Positions 1 through 8,329 of a stretch of 64,000 bases of DNA are shown here, piece by piece. Location of the stretch: assembly GCA_027563145.1 (NCBI GenBank), contig CP071306.1, positions 2,108,001 through 2,172,000 on the forward strand, given 5' to 3'. A model generated the notes under the pieces. That model had not been told where the DNA came from. It searched no databases and worked only from the letters and a program-made list of their open reading frames with translations. The translations under genes were made by a program, and so were the position numbers. The stretch is from Halocatena halophila. Its GTDB lineage: Archaea; Halobacteriota; Halobacteria; Halobacteriales; Haloarculaceae. Every line of letters begins with the position of its first letter. The first letter of the stretch is position 1.

Positions 1-274
1 AGGATGTTGTATTCGTTGTCCTTTCTCTTCTAGTTCGTCTCTAATGCGCACACTCAGGTGCGTGTGATGGCGTGTAGTCAATTCTGTCAATCCATGGCAA
101 GTCGTCATCGATCAAAACGGGATTTCGTCCAAGTTTCACTGCTTCATGATACAGTTCGTAGAATCCAACAGACGTGAGGACGAAACTTTCGTCTGGATGG
201 GCAAGCCGATACTCTTTCGCCACGAATTGGCCACGAAGAAAATCTGCACAAAAGCTACTATCGAGGACTTTCAC
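1..274 (-). pseudogene. VapC-type PIN-domain toxin, frameshifted and cut by window edge
   Basis: Reading down from a GTG at 274, the product opens MKVLDSSFCADFLRG. This is the first strand of a PIN ribonuclease, with the metal-binding Asp in VLDSS, and the Glu of VGFYELYHEA follows. The frame ends at a TAG (41-43), giving only 77 residues against about 130 for the family. The neighbouring frame continues sensibly as RIRDELEEKGQRIQHP to the window edge. Adding one GC dinucleotide in the GCGC at about 46-49 would join the two. The gene therefore looks inactivated by a 2-base slippage, or the site holds a sequencing error. The GTG overlaps the stop of the upstream antitoxin frame (GTGA), as in a normal vapBC operon. 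Confidence 0.75.
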
Positions 275-482
275 GATTCCGTCTCAAAATCATTGTCCAT
301 CTCCTGCTTGACTTCATTGACCGATTCGTCGATAGCTGTATCACTCCACGCGCCGAATCCCGCTAGCGTATCATCGTCTGTCAATTCGCGCTCGATGACT
401 GCATCGAAGCTTTCATCCCCCGTTTGCGGGCACGTAGTCTTCGCCACGTCTTTTCCGAAACACGAATTGTTTTATTGGCCAT
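271..482 (-). pseudogene. VapB-type antitoxin (DUF217-like), frameshifted
   Basis: From the ATG at 482 the product begins MANKTIRVSEKTWRRLRARK. This matches the ribbon-helix-helix type antitoxins of the VapB/DUF217 family (KTIxVSExxxxxL). After residue 22 the open frame turns to nonsense. One extra base in the run of five C (417-421, + strand) would restore DESFDAVIERELTDDD and an acidic tail that ends in a TGA overlapping the vapC GTG. Antitoxin and toxin frames are thus both broken at short simple repeats. A TATA-like TATATATT lies just upstream (about 490-500). Confidence 0.7.
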
Positions 483-650
483 GTACACAGCAATATATAC
501 GTTACGTAACTTTCGATGTTTCGCCAGCCACCGGCGTTCTGCAGACACCAACACACAGTTCACCGACACGGTCAACCGTCGTTCGAGACTCCCAATAGCC
601 CACTCGACTGGATCGGCCGATTTTTAATCGATTTGCTCCAACAACTTTGT

Positions 651-977
651 ATGAGCGAGTTCGACCCGGAGAAATTCGAGGAGAAATACGTCCACTACTT
701 TCCTGAGCTCCAGGAGGCGTATAAGCGCGCGTTCGAGACGATGAATGAGGCGTACGATTCGGGACTGATTCACGCGATCGACCAGCAAGTGCTCAACGAG
801 TCCGAACCGTTCTACGACGAGGGGACGTTCACGATCGAACTACCCGAGTCACCGGCCGACCGCGTGACTGGCGTCGTCGTCGATGAAGAAAAACTTGAGG
901 CCGTCCTCGATCGCTACGTCACCGAACTACAGACCGAACTCCGCGGGGTCTTCGATCTTGAGGAGACGGCGAACTAG
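651..977 (+). CDS. conserved haloarchaeal protein, DUF5783-like
   Basis: The product is a 108-residue acidic soluble protein beginning MSEFDPEKFEEKYVHYFPEL, without signal peptide, membrane segment or cysteine pair. From memory it matches a small haloarchaea-specific family (DUF5783) that is well conserved but has no assigned role. The ATG at 651 is chosen because a T-rich TATA-like TTTTTAAT sits at 621-628, the right distance for a leaderless transcript, and family similarity starts there. The gene lies 45 bases before the NifU-domain gene on the same strand, so the two may be co-transcribed. Confidence 0.8.
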   Translation: MSEFDPEKFEEKYVHYFPELQEAYKRAFETMNEAYDSGLIHAIDQQVLNESEPFYDEGTFTIELPESPADRVTGVVVDEEKLEAVLDRYVTELQTELRGVFDLEETAN

Positions 978-1022
978 TCGCTGGTGGAAAGCCCTAAGCC
1001 TCCCGAGACAAAAGATACCTCC

Positions 1023-1376
1023 ATGAGCACCGAAACGAAGCGGTCGGACGACGAGCTCCGGGAGGAAGTCACGAACTTCCTGCGTCGGAACTTCCCGCAG
1101 ATTCAGATGCACGGCGGGAGTGCAGCGATCCAGTATCTCGACGCCGAGAGCGGCGAGGTAACGGTTGCGCTCGGCGGTGCCTGCAGCGGCTGTGGCATTT
1201 CGCCAATGACGATCCAGGCTATCAAAAGCCGAATGGTCGCCGAAATCCCAGAGATCACTACGGTCAACGCCGAAGCTGGTGGCATGGGCGGCGGGATGGG
1301 CGATGGCTCACCGTCGTTCCCGGGCGAGATGACCAGCGATGAGGACACCGACGAAGGCCCACAGGCCCCGTTCTAA
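1023..1376 (+). CDS. NifU C-terminal-domain Fe-S cluster scaffold/carrier
   Basis: The 117-residue protein consists of one NifU C-terminal domain (about residues 8-85). It carries the cluster-binding pair C54-S-G-C57 in GGACSGCGISPMT. Such proteins hold and pass on [4Fe-4S] clusters in the cytoplasm. The tail is Gly/Met-rich and then acidic (GGMGGGMGDG), probably disordered. The ATG at 1023 follows a short gap after the DUF5783-like gene. The TAA overlaps the stop of panE on the other strand by four bases (1373-1376). Confidence 0.9.
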   Translation: MSTETKRSDDELREEVTNFLRRNFPQIQMHGGSAAIQYLDAESGEVTVALGGACSGCGISPMTIQAIKSRMVAEIPEITTVNAEAGGMGGGMGDGSPSFPGEMTSDEDTDEGPQAPF

Positions 1377-2260
1377 CGGTCTCGAAGACCGCGTTCGCGC
1401 TCGAATGAACGTACCAGCGCCGCCAGCGTCGTGTTCACTGGCGTGTCGTCGTACTCGGCAACGACGCCGTTGATCGCATCAATCTCGGTCCGTTTTTGCG
1501 CACGCATATCCTGGCGCATCGAGGAATCGTTTGCAGCTGTCGCGTCGATAACCCGCTCGAGAGCCTCGACTGCGGCCGATTCTGTGAGCGCAATGTCGTT
1601 GTGCTGTGCAACGCGGGCCGCCTCGCGGGCCCCGGCCACGGCAATCTCATGTCCTGGGCCTGCTGACAGCCCACCGTTTTGAATCCTGGCCAGCGCTGTC
1701 ACCGCATTGATCCCGGCATTAACCGCAAGTTTCTCCCAGAGCCGACGTGGCATGTCCTCGACAACCGAACAGTTCAGCCCAGCCGCCTCGAATGCCGCGC
1801 CCACGCGCTCCGCTGGAGCCATAATCTCACCGTCTGGCGATCCAAGCTGAATCTCGCCGATTCCGGTGCACCGAACGACGCCCGGATCGAGCGTTGCGCC
1901 GTACGTTGCCGTTCCCGCAAGCACTGTGGGATGCTGTTCGGCAAGCACTGCTTCGTTGCCGACACCGTTCTGCAGCGAACACACCACATCCGGACGACAG
2001 AGAGTGAGCTCACGCGCCGCAGTTTCCGTATCAAACGCCTTGACCGTCACGATGGCACAGTCGGGCGAAAGCGATTCATCTACCGCTGTCATGGCCGACG
2101 GCGACACCGTCTCCGAAATTTTTCCCTCAATCTGCAACCCACCGCGCTTGATCGCAGAAACGTGCGGTTCGCGACCGATCAACGTCACGTCGTGCGCTCT
2201 GGCGAGCAATCCTCCGATGAGCGTCCCCAGACTCCCAGCACCGAACACACAGAACTCCAT
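1373..2260 (-). CDS. panE: 2-dehydropantoate 2-reductase (ketopantoate reductase)
   Basis: The 295-residue protein opens with a Rossmann dinucleotide-binding motif (FGAGSLGTLIGGLLA) and has the family's helical C-terminal half, including the conserved Lys of RLWEKLAVNAGINAVTAL. It reduces ketopantoate to pantoate with NAD(P)H on the way to pantothenate and CoA. The length is normal. Another pathway enzyme, panB, lies 48 kb away in this window, and the last step (dephospho-CoA kinase) is at 37.2 kb, so the pathway is scattered. The gene is convergent with the NifU-domain gene. Confidence 0.92.
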   Translation of the reverse strand: MEFCVFGAGSLGTLIGGLLARAHDVTLIGREPHVSAIKRGGLQIEGKISETVSPSAMTAVDESLSPDCAIVTVKAFDTETAARELTLCRPDVVCSLQNGVGNEAVLAEQHPTVLAGTATYGATLDPGVVRCTGIGEIQLGSPDGEIMAPAERVGAAFEAAGLNCSVVEDMPRRLWEKLAVNAGINAVTALARIQNGGLSAGPGHEIAVAGAREAARVAQHNDIALTESAAVEALERVIDATAANDSSMRQDMRAQKRTEIDAINGVVAEYDDTPVNTTLAALVRSFERERGLRDR

Positions 2261-2472
2261 AGCGATCGTTTTTGAACGATCGTAGTATGCCTGCCGATTG
2301 AATCGAGCACTCTAACGATGACTAATTTTATTGGAAGGTATTGGTGGCTGTATTTTCTCTTATTTTCTATTGAGTGAGGTTCTAAAACCATCGAATAGTG
2401 GGTAGCTATCGATCGCTGTGGTCATACCTACCACACCACCGTTATGTAAAGCCAGATCTTATTCGACACCGT

Positions 2473-2631
2473 ATGCCGGAATGCCAGAACTGTGGTGCGT
2501 TCGTGACCCGAGCGTACGCACGCGTGTTCACTCCAATTGGCGTCCAGAATCCCCGTGTCTGTCCCAACTGTGAGGACAAAATCCGGGACGGAGCGAGCGT
2601 CCGGAAGGCACGCTCTACCCGTCGTACCTAG
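2473..2631 (+). CDS. small zinc-finger protein, DUF7563-like (copy 1)
   Basis: The 52-residue protein has two Cys pairs, CQNCG at residues 4-8 and CPNCE at 31-35, expected to bind one zinc ion. It matches a haloarchaeal mini zinc-finger family (DUF7563) of unknown role. A TATA-like GTTATGTAAA (about 2440-2449) lies near the correct distance for a leaderless ATG at 2473. A paralogue sits at 5975. The TAG is shared with the glmM stop in a CTAG overlap (2628-2631). Confidence 0.85.
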   Translation: MPECQNCGAFVTRAYARVFTPIGVQNPRVCPNCEDKIRDGASVRKARSTRRT

Positions 2632-3935
2632 TCGAGGACGCTCATCGCTCGATCGAAGACCTCCTCTGCTCGCGATGGTGTGCTGGCTTCTGCGGTGACG
2701 CGAACGAGTGGCTGTGTTCCACTGGCCCTGATGAGAAACCACCCGTCACCCAGATCCACCCGGACACCATCGAGCGTTGTAACGTTTTTATCATCGAACG
2801 CCGCCCGAACGCCCTCGCGAACGGCGTCCATGGTGGCTTCTTTGTCGTCGGTTTCGACGTTACTGCGGCGGATCGCATACGGTTCGAACGCAGAGAGCCG
2901 CGCTTTGAGCGGTTGTTTTGTCGCAAGTTCGACCAGCCGCAAGGCTGCGAGTGGCCCATCCGGACACCGGGTCTGTTCTGGCCAGATCCACGCACCACTC
3001 GGTTCGCCCCCGAACGGAACACCCTCACCGACCGCCGCCGCGACGTAGACGTCACCGACCGGCGTGTACTCCACGTCAACGTCATTTTCGGCGAGGAAAT
3101 CGGCGACCGCCATGCTGGTGTCGACGGGAACGGCTATTGCGTCGTCTGGCTCGGTTGCCTCAGCAGCAAGGATTGCCAGCAGTGCGTCTTTCGGAATGAA
3201 CTTCCCGGAGCCATCAACGGCCAGCATTCGGTCTGCGTCACCGTCGTGGGCGATGCCGAGATCGGCATCTGTTGTCCCCACGAGTTCGCTGAGTGATGCG
3301 AGCGATTCAGCAGTGGGCTCGCTCTCGCGACCGGGGAACCGCCCATCGGGCTGTCCATTGATCGTCTCGACGTGACAGCCGAGTTCGATCAGCGCATCAA
3401 CCGTAACACCGCCCGCGCCGTTACCAAGATCGACAATGACGTGTGGGGTCTCGTCGGCGGGCAATTCGACGGCGTTGATGAGCGCTTCGCGGTGGCGATC
3501 GGTCGCAGACCGCTGGACGAGCGAGCCAACGTTTTTTGCAGAGGCGAGTTCTGTGCTGAGATCGTCTTCGAGCCTGGTTTCGATCGTCGATCGCCGCGTT
3601 TCGTCGAACGCCTGGCCACCGGGCTGCCAGAGTTTCAGTCCGTTGTCGGGGGCGGGATTGTGTGATGCCGTGATCGAACAGCCAGCATCGCAGTCGTACC
3701 AGTCGACGGCGCGTCCAACAGTCGGCGTCGCCGCCAGTGAGAGATCGACCACGTCAGCACCAACCTCGCGCACGCCAGCGGTGAACGCGTCTTTCAACAG
3801 CTTACCGCTCTCGCGAGAATCTCGCCCAACGACGATGCGATCCGCATCAAGGCCAACCGCGCGACCGACCGCCAGTGCGAGACTGGCGGTGACTGTCTCC
3901 CCGACCGGACCGCGAATGCCACTCGTACCGAACAT
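2628..3935 (-). CDS. glmM: phosphohexomutase, GlmM-like (phosphoglucosamine mutase)
   Basis: The 435-residue protein has the four alpha-D-phosphohexomutase signatures: the catalytic phosphoserine loop TASHNPAPDNG (S91), the Mg site DGDADRM, the sugar-binding loop GGEPSGAW, and the phosphate loop RASGTQPLVRV. It moves phosphate between C6 and C1 of a sugar, most likely glucosamine for UDP-GlcNAc synthesis, although archaeal members can accept several sugars. The start MFGTSGIRGP at 3935 is the family N-terminus. The frame stays open for 84 more codons upstream, but that stretch overlaps rpiA and has no family similarity. The gene is divergent from rpiA (91-base gap). Confidence 0.88.
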   Translation of the reverse strand: MFGTSGIRGPVGETVTASLALAVGRAVGLDADRIVVGRDSRESGKLLKDAFTAGVREVGADVVDLSLAATPTVGRAVDWYDCDAGCSITASHNPAPDNGLKLWQPGGQAFDETRRSTIETRLEDDLSTELASAKNVGSLVQRSATDRHREALINAVELPADETPHVIVDLGNGAGGVTVDALIELGCHVETINGQPDGRFPGRESEPTAESLASLSELVGTTDADLGIAHDGDADRMLAVDGSGKFIPKDALLAILAAEATEPDDAIAVPVDTSMAVADFLAENDVDVEYTPVGDVYVAAAVGEGVPFGGEPSGAWIWPEQTRCPDGPLAALRLVELATKQPLKARLSAFEPYAIRRSNVETDDKEATMDAVREGVRAAFDDKNVTTLDGVRVDLGDGWFLIRASGTQPLVRVTAEASTPSRAEEVFDRAMSVLD

Positions 3936-4026
3936 GCTCGTGTGTCCCACTCCGGTCGGTAAAAACAACACCGTTTGGCCACCGGCTGTCGGATGGGTTT
4001 TTGGCGTCGATCGCCAATCGACGGGT

Positions 4027-4716
4027 ATGAAAGCAGCTGATGGGAGCGAACCCCAAAAGCGACGAGCCGGTGAACGAGCAGCCACAGCCGTCGAAGACGG
4101 TATGGTTGTTGGGCTTGGAACTGGCAGCACGGCTGCGTACGCCATTCGAGCGCTCGGGGAGGCCGTCGCTGATGGGCTCTCTATCACGGGAATTCCGACG
4201 TCGTATCAGTCTCGAGCGCTCGCTCGCTCTGTGGGGATCGAACTGACCACACTGGAAACTGATCTGCCAGACATTGCGATCGATGGCGCAGATCAGCTCC
4301 GTCTGCGCGATGGCTGTTGCATCAAAGGTGGTGGCGGGGCACACACACGCGAGAAAATCGTCGATTCGGCTGCTGACCGCTGTCTCATCGTCGTTGACGA
4401 GACGAAACTCGCGACGACCCTTGATCATCCGGTGGCCATCGAACTGCTCGAAGCTGGTTGGCCCACCGTGCAGTCCTCGCTCGAAGCACTCGGAGGATCG
4501 GTGACTCTCCGTGAGGCCACTCGAAAAGACGGGCCAGTGATCTCAGACAACGGCAATCTCATCGCCGATTGTACCGGCCTTGACGATCCAGCATCGCTTG
4601 CCGAGAGAATTGGCTCACTCGCAGGCATCGTCGATCACGGTATTTTCGTCGATATAGCCGATGCAGTGTACGTCGGTACCGAGAGCGACGTAACTATCCA
4701 TCAGGTCAACAAATAA
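4027..4716 (+). CDS. rpiA: ribose-5-phosphate isomerase A
   Basis: The 229-residue protein carries the RpiA signatures GLGTGSTA (phosphate binding), DGADQ, IKGGGGAHTREKI with the catalytic Glu, and SDNGN. It interconverts ribose-5-phosphate and ribulose-5-phosphate, which supplies ribose for nucleotides because haloarchaea lack a full oxidative pentose pathway. The ATG at 4027 is the family start. The open frame runs far upstream across glmM, but that part is an antisense shadow. The promoter is probably the A-rich GGTAAAAACA near 3958-3967 in the divergent gap. Confidence 0.93.
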   Translation: MKAADGSEPQKRRAGERAATAVEDGMVVGLGTGSTAAYAIRALGEAVADGLSITGIPTSYQSRALARSVGIELTTLETDLPDIAIDGADQLRLRDGCCIKGGGGAHTREKIVDSAADRCLIVVDETKLATTLDHPVAIELLEAGWPTVQSSLEALGGSVTLREATRKDGPVISDNGNLIADCTGLDDPASLAERIGSLAGIVDHGIFVDIADAVYVGTESDVTIHQVNK

Positions 4717-4756
4717 AATCGGAGTGTTACGGTGCAGTACCGTCTAATGGTCGGCC

Positions 4757-4924
4757 TTACAGGTCGCGCGGCTGGACCGTCTTCCGATCGTTTTCTTTCG
4801 CACGACGGGAGGCATCTTCGAGCAGCTCCTGGACCTCACCATCGAGCGCATCGTAGAAGTCCGATGCAACATTCATCTCGTTGAGTGCGTCCTTTACGGC
4901 GGCTTTGACGATTAGATCTGCCAT
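4757..4924 (-). CDS. small histone-fold protein (DUF1931-like)
   Basis: The 55-residue product starts MADLIVKAAVKDAL and ends DRKTVQPRDL. The closing motif is typical of the third helix of a histone fold (RKTVxxxD), and such short single-fold proteins are common in haloarchaea. It may dimerise and bind DNA, but this is inferred from fold only. The ATG at 4924 is chosen over an upstream in-frame ATG at 4996 because TTTATAAA (4949-4956) is placed for a leaderless start. Confidence 0.8.
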   Translation of the reverse strand: MADLIVKAAVKDALNEMNVASDFYDALDGEVQELLEDASRRAKENDRKTVQPRDL

Positions 4925-4948
4925 ACAGGACCCCCTTCTCGCACTTCC

Positions 4949-4956
4949 TTTATAAA
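4949..4956 (-). promoter_or_regulatory. TATA box of the histone-fold gene
   Basis: TTTATAAA is centred about 28 bases upstream of the ATG at 4924, the usual spacing for leaderless haloarchaeal mRNA. A second A-rich run follows upstream. Confidence 0.7.
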
Positions 4957-5100
4957 CTTTCTCAAATAAAAAGCCTCTCCCCGGTGATGACGGCATTTTC
5001 TAAACATCTTTAGCATGAATTAAATATTGTTTCGATAGGTGTATTGGATAAACTATCGGCGAGTCGATGGACAGGTGTGTCCTGAACACAGAGCGCGGGT

Positions 5101-5868
5101 ATGCGCGAGCTACTGGAGTCGCTCGCTGCGGGCGAGCGAACGGTTGAGGAAGTTGAGGCGGCGATCGCGGGGTATGCGACCGGCGAAGCCGGACGGTTCG
5201 ATGCAGCACGTGATCGGCGGACTGGCGTTCCGGAGGCAATTCTGGGCGCTGGGAAGACCCCCGAGGAGGTTGCGTCGCTGGCGTCGGTTGCACTCGAGAC
5301 CACCGGGCGGGCGCTTTGCACCCGTGTGACAGAGGCGATGGTTGCGGCCGTCGAACGGACGATTGCCGACGCGTATCCGGATGTGTCGGTCGAACACGAC
5401 CACCGTTCGAAGACGCTCGTCGTCAAGCAACCCTCATTTTCACAGCCGGAGCTTACGGCGTCGGTTGGTATCGTCACGGCAGGGACCTCTGATGGCGGTC
5501 CGGCGGGTGAAGCCGCGGTGATCGCTCGGGAAATGGGGGCGGCGGTCCAACGAATCGACGACGTGGGCGTCGCGTGTGTGACACGAACGATCGATCAGCT
5601 GGATCGAATGCTTGAACAGGACGTTCTCGTGGTCGCTGCCGGTCGCGAAGGTGCTCTCCCAACCGTCATTGCTGGCCTCGTCGACGTTCCCCTGATTGGC
5701 CTTCCCGTTTCGAACGGCTACGGATTTGGTGGCGATGGACGGGCTGCGCTCAGCGGTATGTGCCAGTCGTGTACGCCAATCACGCTCGTCAACATAGACA
5801 ATGGCTTTGCTGCCGGTGCACAGGCCGGGCTCATCTGTCGTGCGATCGACCGATCTGCAGAAAAATAA
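5101..5868 (+). CDS. larB: LarB-like nickel-pincer cofactor synthase (PurE-related)
   Basis: The 255-residue protein has an N-terminal helical region (1-110) and a C-terminal PurE/AIR-carboxylase-like domain (about 120-250) with GIVTAGTSDGGPAGEA, LPVSNGYGFGGDGRAAL and a late CQSC pair. LarB carboxylates and hydrolyses nicotinic acid adenine dinucleotide in the first step of making the nickel-pincer cofactor of lactate racemase and relatives. No larA, larC or larE lies in the window, so the partner genes must be elsewhere. The ATG at 5101 gives the normal length. Confidence 0.9.
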   Translation: MRELLESLAAGERTVEEVEAAIAGYATGEAGRFDAARDRRTGVPEAILGAGKTPEEVASLASVALETTGRALCTRVTEAMVAAVERTIADAYPDVSVEHDHRSKTLVVKQPSFSQPELTASVGIVTAGTSDGGPAGEAAVIAREMGAAVQRIDDVGVACVTRTIDQLDRMLEQDVLVVAAGREGALPTVIAGLVDVPLIGLPVSNGYGFGGDGRAALSGMCQSCTPITLVNIDNGFAAGAQAGLICRAIDRSAEK

Positions 5869-5974
5869 CTTGTACTTTTATTGTATTCTCTTCTGTGAAC
5901 TATCGAAATAACGAGGATATATAGGTGTTGAATATCAAAAGGGTACTGCTGACACACACCGTGTCGGTGTAACA

Positions 5975-6127
5975 ATGGCCAAGTGCGACCACTGCGGCGC
6001 GCATGTTTCCGGACGCTTTGCCCGCGTCTTTGCAGACGAGACGGGGACGATACTCGCTTGCCCAAACTGTTCGGCGAACGCGGGAATAGCAGAAGTGTCA
6101 CGGACTCGCGCCGGACACATCCGATAA
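5975..6127 (+). CDS. small zinc-finger protein, DUF7563-like (copy 2)
   Basis: The 50-residue product, MAKCDHCGAHVSGRFARVF onward, has CDHCG and CPNCS pairs and clear similarity to the 2473 protein (C-x2-CG-x-H/F-V, then ARVF, then CPNC). The ATG at 5975 was set by similarity to the paralogue. Its function is unknown. It sits 200 bases before the GIY-YIG gene on the same strand. Confidence 0.82.
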   Translation: MAKCDHCGAHVSGRFARVFADETGTILACPNCSANAGIAEVSRTRAGHIR

Positions 6128-6327
6128 CGCTACCATCGAACCGCCGTTCGAGCGTGATTGAACTCCGCGGGTAACGCCGTGGACGTAATTCGTATTTTGT
6201 TTCTTGCTTGGGCCCAGTGGCGTTTGTTTGCGGTGGGCCCCTGCCATTCCACGTCGTGTGTTGACAATACGCTCGTCCCGTTTCACCAGTCCAATGTCTT
6301 ATCTCAATTCGGTCCGTTCGGCCGGAC

Positions 6328-6564
6328 GTGCACTATGTTTACGTGATTCGGTGTGGTGATGGATCGTTGTACACCGGCTACACGGTCGACGTTGAGCGCC
6401 GGTTGTCCGAACACCGGGCAGGAACGGGTGCGAAATACACCCGGGGCCGCGGACCGCTCACACTCGTGCACACCGAATCGTTTGAGAGCCGGTCGGCTGC
6501 CCAGCAGCGCGAGCACACAATCAAGCAGCTTTCGAAAGCAAAGAAAGAAGCGCTCGTTGGCTGA
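6328..6564 (+). CDS. GIY-YIG nuclease-family protein (UPF0213/YhbQ-like)
   Basis: The 78-residue single-domain protein has YVYVIRCGDGSLYTGYT, the paired GIY and YIG strands, then ERRLSEHRAG with the catalytic Arg and AAQQREHTIKQ supplying the Glu. This is the stand-alone UPF0213 class, suggested in bacteria to act on DNA or RNA ends, though the substrate here is unknown. Translation starts at a GTG (6328), because no ATG precedes the first conserved strand. The preceding 200 bases hold no gene I can support. Confidence 0.85.
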   Translation: MHYVYVIRCGDGSLYTGYTVDVERRLSEHRAGTGAKYTRGRGPLTLVHTESFESRSAAQQREHTIKQLSKAKKEALVG

Positions 6565-6600
6565 CGGGGGGTTTTTATTTGAGCCGTCGCCAGTCCGGGT

Positions 6601-7974
6601 ATGGACCCCACTGAGCAGATCACGTTCGGAACGGACGGCTGGCGAGATACGCTTACTAATTTCACTGACGAGCGCGTCCGTATCGTTGCCCAGGCGATCG
6701 CCGATCACATCACAAACGGGACGATTGCCATCGGGTATGATGCCCGCGAATCCTCGAAGGCCTTCGCGGACGCGGTTGCCGAGGTGGTAACGAACAACGG
6801 TCTTGACGCCTATGTCAGCGACCGTGACTGTCCGACGCCCGTGTTGGCCTGGTCGCTCTCCGATCGGGATTTCGACGGTGGCGTTATGATCACGGCGAGT
6901 CATAATCCGCCCGAATACAACGGGATCAAATTTCTCCCCCCGGCTGGTGCGCCGGCACTGCCAGCGGTAACCGATTCGCTCACAGAGCGGTTGGCTGAGC
7001 CGAAAACGGTTGCTCGGTCGGAGCGTGGAACGGTTGAAACGGCGGCGTTCGTGCCCGCATACAAAGAACACGCGATCGATTACGTGGGAGCGCCCTCGTT
7101 CGATGGGATGACGATTGCCTACGACGCGATGCACGGGAGCGGTCGCGGTGTGACCGACACGTTGCTCGCAGACGCCGGGGCCACTGTCGAACGGCTACGA
7201 ACCGAGCGCGATCCGACGTTTGGTGGAACACCGCCCGAACCCAGCGCAGACCGTCTCGAAGCGCTTGCCGATCGCGTTCAATCCGGCAATGCAGAACTCG
7301 GCATTGCCAACGACGGCGATGCCGATCGCATCGCCATTATCACGCCAGATCGGGGCTATCTCGATCCGAATCTCTACTACGCGGTGCTCTACGACTATCT
7401 CCTCGAATCGAACTCTGGGCCGGCGATTCGGACGGTGTCCACAACGTCATTGCTCGATCGCATCGCACACGACCACGGTGAGGAGGTGTATGAGACGCCG
7501 GTTGGATTCAAGTGGGTCGCTGATGGAATGGCTACTCACGATGCCCTCATCGGTGGTGAGGAAAGTGGTGGCTACGGACTCACAACCCATCTGCGAAACA
7601 AAGACGGCGTCTTGCTCGCATTGCTCACCGTGGCAGCCCATGCAGAGCAATCGATCGACGAGCGGGCGGATGCGATCGTCGAGACCTACGGTGGGATTCA
7701 TCAGGATCGGCTCAGCGTTGCGTGTCCGAATGACCGCAAAGCGGCCGTCATTGCGGACGTTGAGTCGGTGTTGCCCGAGGAAATTGCGGGTGTCGCCGTC
7801 GACTCGGTCGGCACCGACGACGGATTCAAGATCAACCTTGCGGATGGCTCCTGGCTATTGGTCCGTCCGAGTGGCACCGAGCCAAAGATGCGAGTGTATG
7901 CTGAGGGCGACTCGGACGAGCGCGTCGACACGTTACTCTCGGCGGGCGAGGAGCTCATCGAACCGCTGGTCTGA
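6601..7974 (+). CDS. phosphohexomutase (phosphoglucomutase/phosphomannomutase)
   Basis: The 457-residue protein has all four family loops: TASHNPPEYNGIKF (S100), NDGDADRI, GGEESGGYG and RPSGTEPKMRVYAE. The GEESGG sugar loop resembles phosphoglucomutase and phosphomannomutase rather than GlmM, so it probably interconverts hexose 1- and 6-phosphates. It is the second phosphohexomutase within 4 kb. Sequence divergence from the 2628-3935 gene is large, so the two are not a recent duplication. The end overlaps the convergent GNAT gene by 20 bases. Confidence 0.88.
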   Translation: MDPTEQITFGTDGWRDTLTNFTDERVRIVAQAIADHITNGTIAIGYDARESSKAFADAVAEVVTNNGLDAYVSDRDCPTPVLAWSLSDRDFDGGVMITASHNPPEYNGIKFLPPAGAPALPAVTDSLTERLAEPKTVARSERGTVETAAFVPAYKEHAIDYVGAPSFDGMTIAYDAMHGSGRGVTDTLLADAGATVERLRTERDPTFGGTPPEPSADRLEALADRVQSGNAELGIANDGDADRIAIITPDRGYLDPNLYYAVLYDYLLESNSGPAIRTVSTTSLLDRIAHDHGEEVYETPVGFKWVADGMATHDALIGGEESGGYGLTTHLRNKDGVLLALLTVAAHAEQSIDERADAIVETYGGIHQDRLSVACPNDRKAAVIADVESVLPEEIAGVAVDSVGTDDGFKINLADGSWLLVRPSGTEPKMRVYAEGDSDERVDTLLSAGEELIEPLV

Positions 7975-8329
7975 TCCCACGCAGCCGCTCGCCAGTGTTT
8001 GTGATCTCGAAGTCGTTATGCTCGTAGAACGGACGGACCGCGGGGCTGAATCGAGCACAAAGTCTACGGCCTTCTCCGGCTGTATCGATCAGCCGTGAGC
8101 CGATCGATTGCCCCCGGCGATTCGGTCGGACCGCAATCGCCTTGATCAGCTCCCCCTCCCGGACGAGTACCCCGACGACGGTCGTTGCAGTTGCAGCAAC
8201 CAGGACGCTGTTGGCTTCGATTCGCGACCGGACCGTTTCGATAGAACAGGCGAGCAGTCCAGCGTCGATCACACCCATTACGTCCGTGAGCTCGTCTACT
8301 GTTGCGGTTCTGATGGTGATGTCGTCCAT
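7955..8329 (-). CDS. GNAT family acyltransferase
   Basis: The 124-residue GNAT-fold protein has IKAIAVRPNRRGQSIGSRLID, the acetyl-CoA pyrophosphate loop (RRGQSIG), and FYEHNDFEI near the C-terminus. The acceptor cannot be read from sequence. Its ATG shares one base with the stop of the SAMP2 gene (TAATG), so the two are translationally coupled. The 3' end runs 20 bases into the convergent phosphohexomutase gene. Confidence 0.85.
   Translation of the reverse strand: MDDITIRTATVDELTDVMGVIDAGLLACSIETVRSRIEANSVLVAATATTVVGVLVREGELIKAIAVRPNRRGQSIGSRLIDTAGEGRRLCARFSPAVRPFYEHNDFEITNTGERLRGIRPAVR

Noticed and set aside
3436..4026. Upstream extension of rpiA as a fusion protein
   Set aside because: The frame stays open, but it is antisense to glmM, lies in Arg/Ser-rich sequence with no family match, and RpiA begins at 4027.
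6128..6327. Small gene before the GIY-YIG gene
   Set aside because: Both strands were read; frames are short, Arg-rich and without motif or start context. A GGGCCC pair in the gap forms only a weak stem.
6304..7134. Minus-strand frame opposite the phosphohexomutase
   Set aside because: No motif and an Arg-rich composition; the plus strand has all four mutase signatures.
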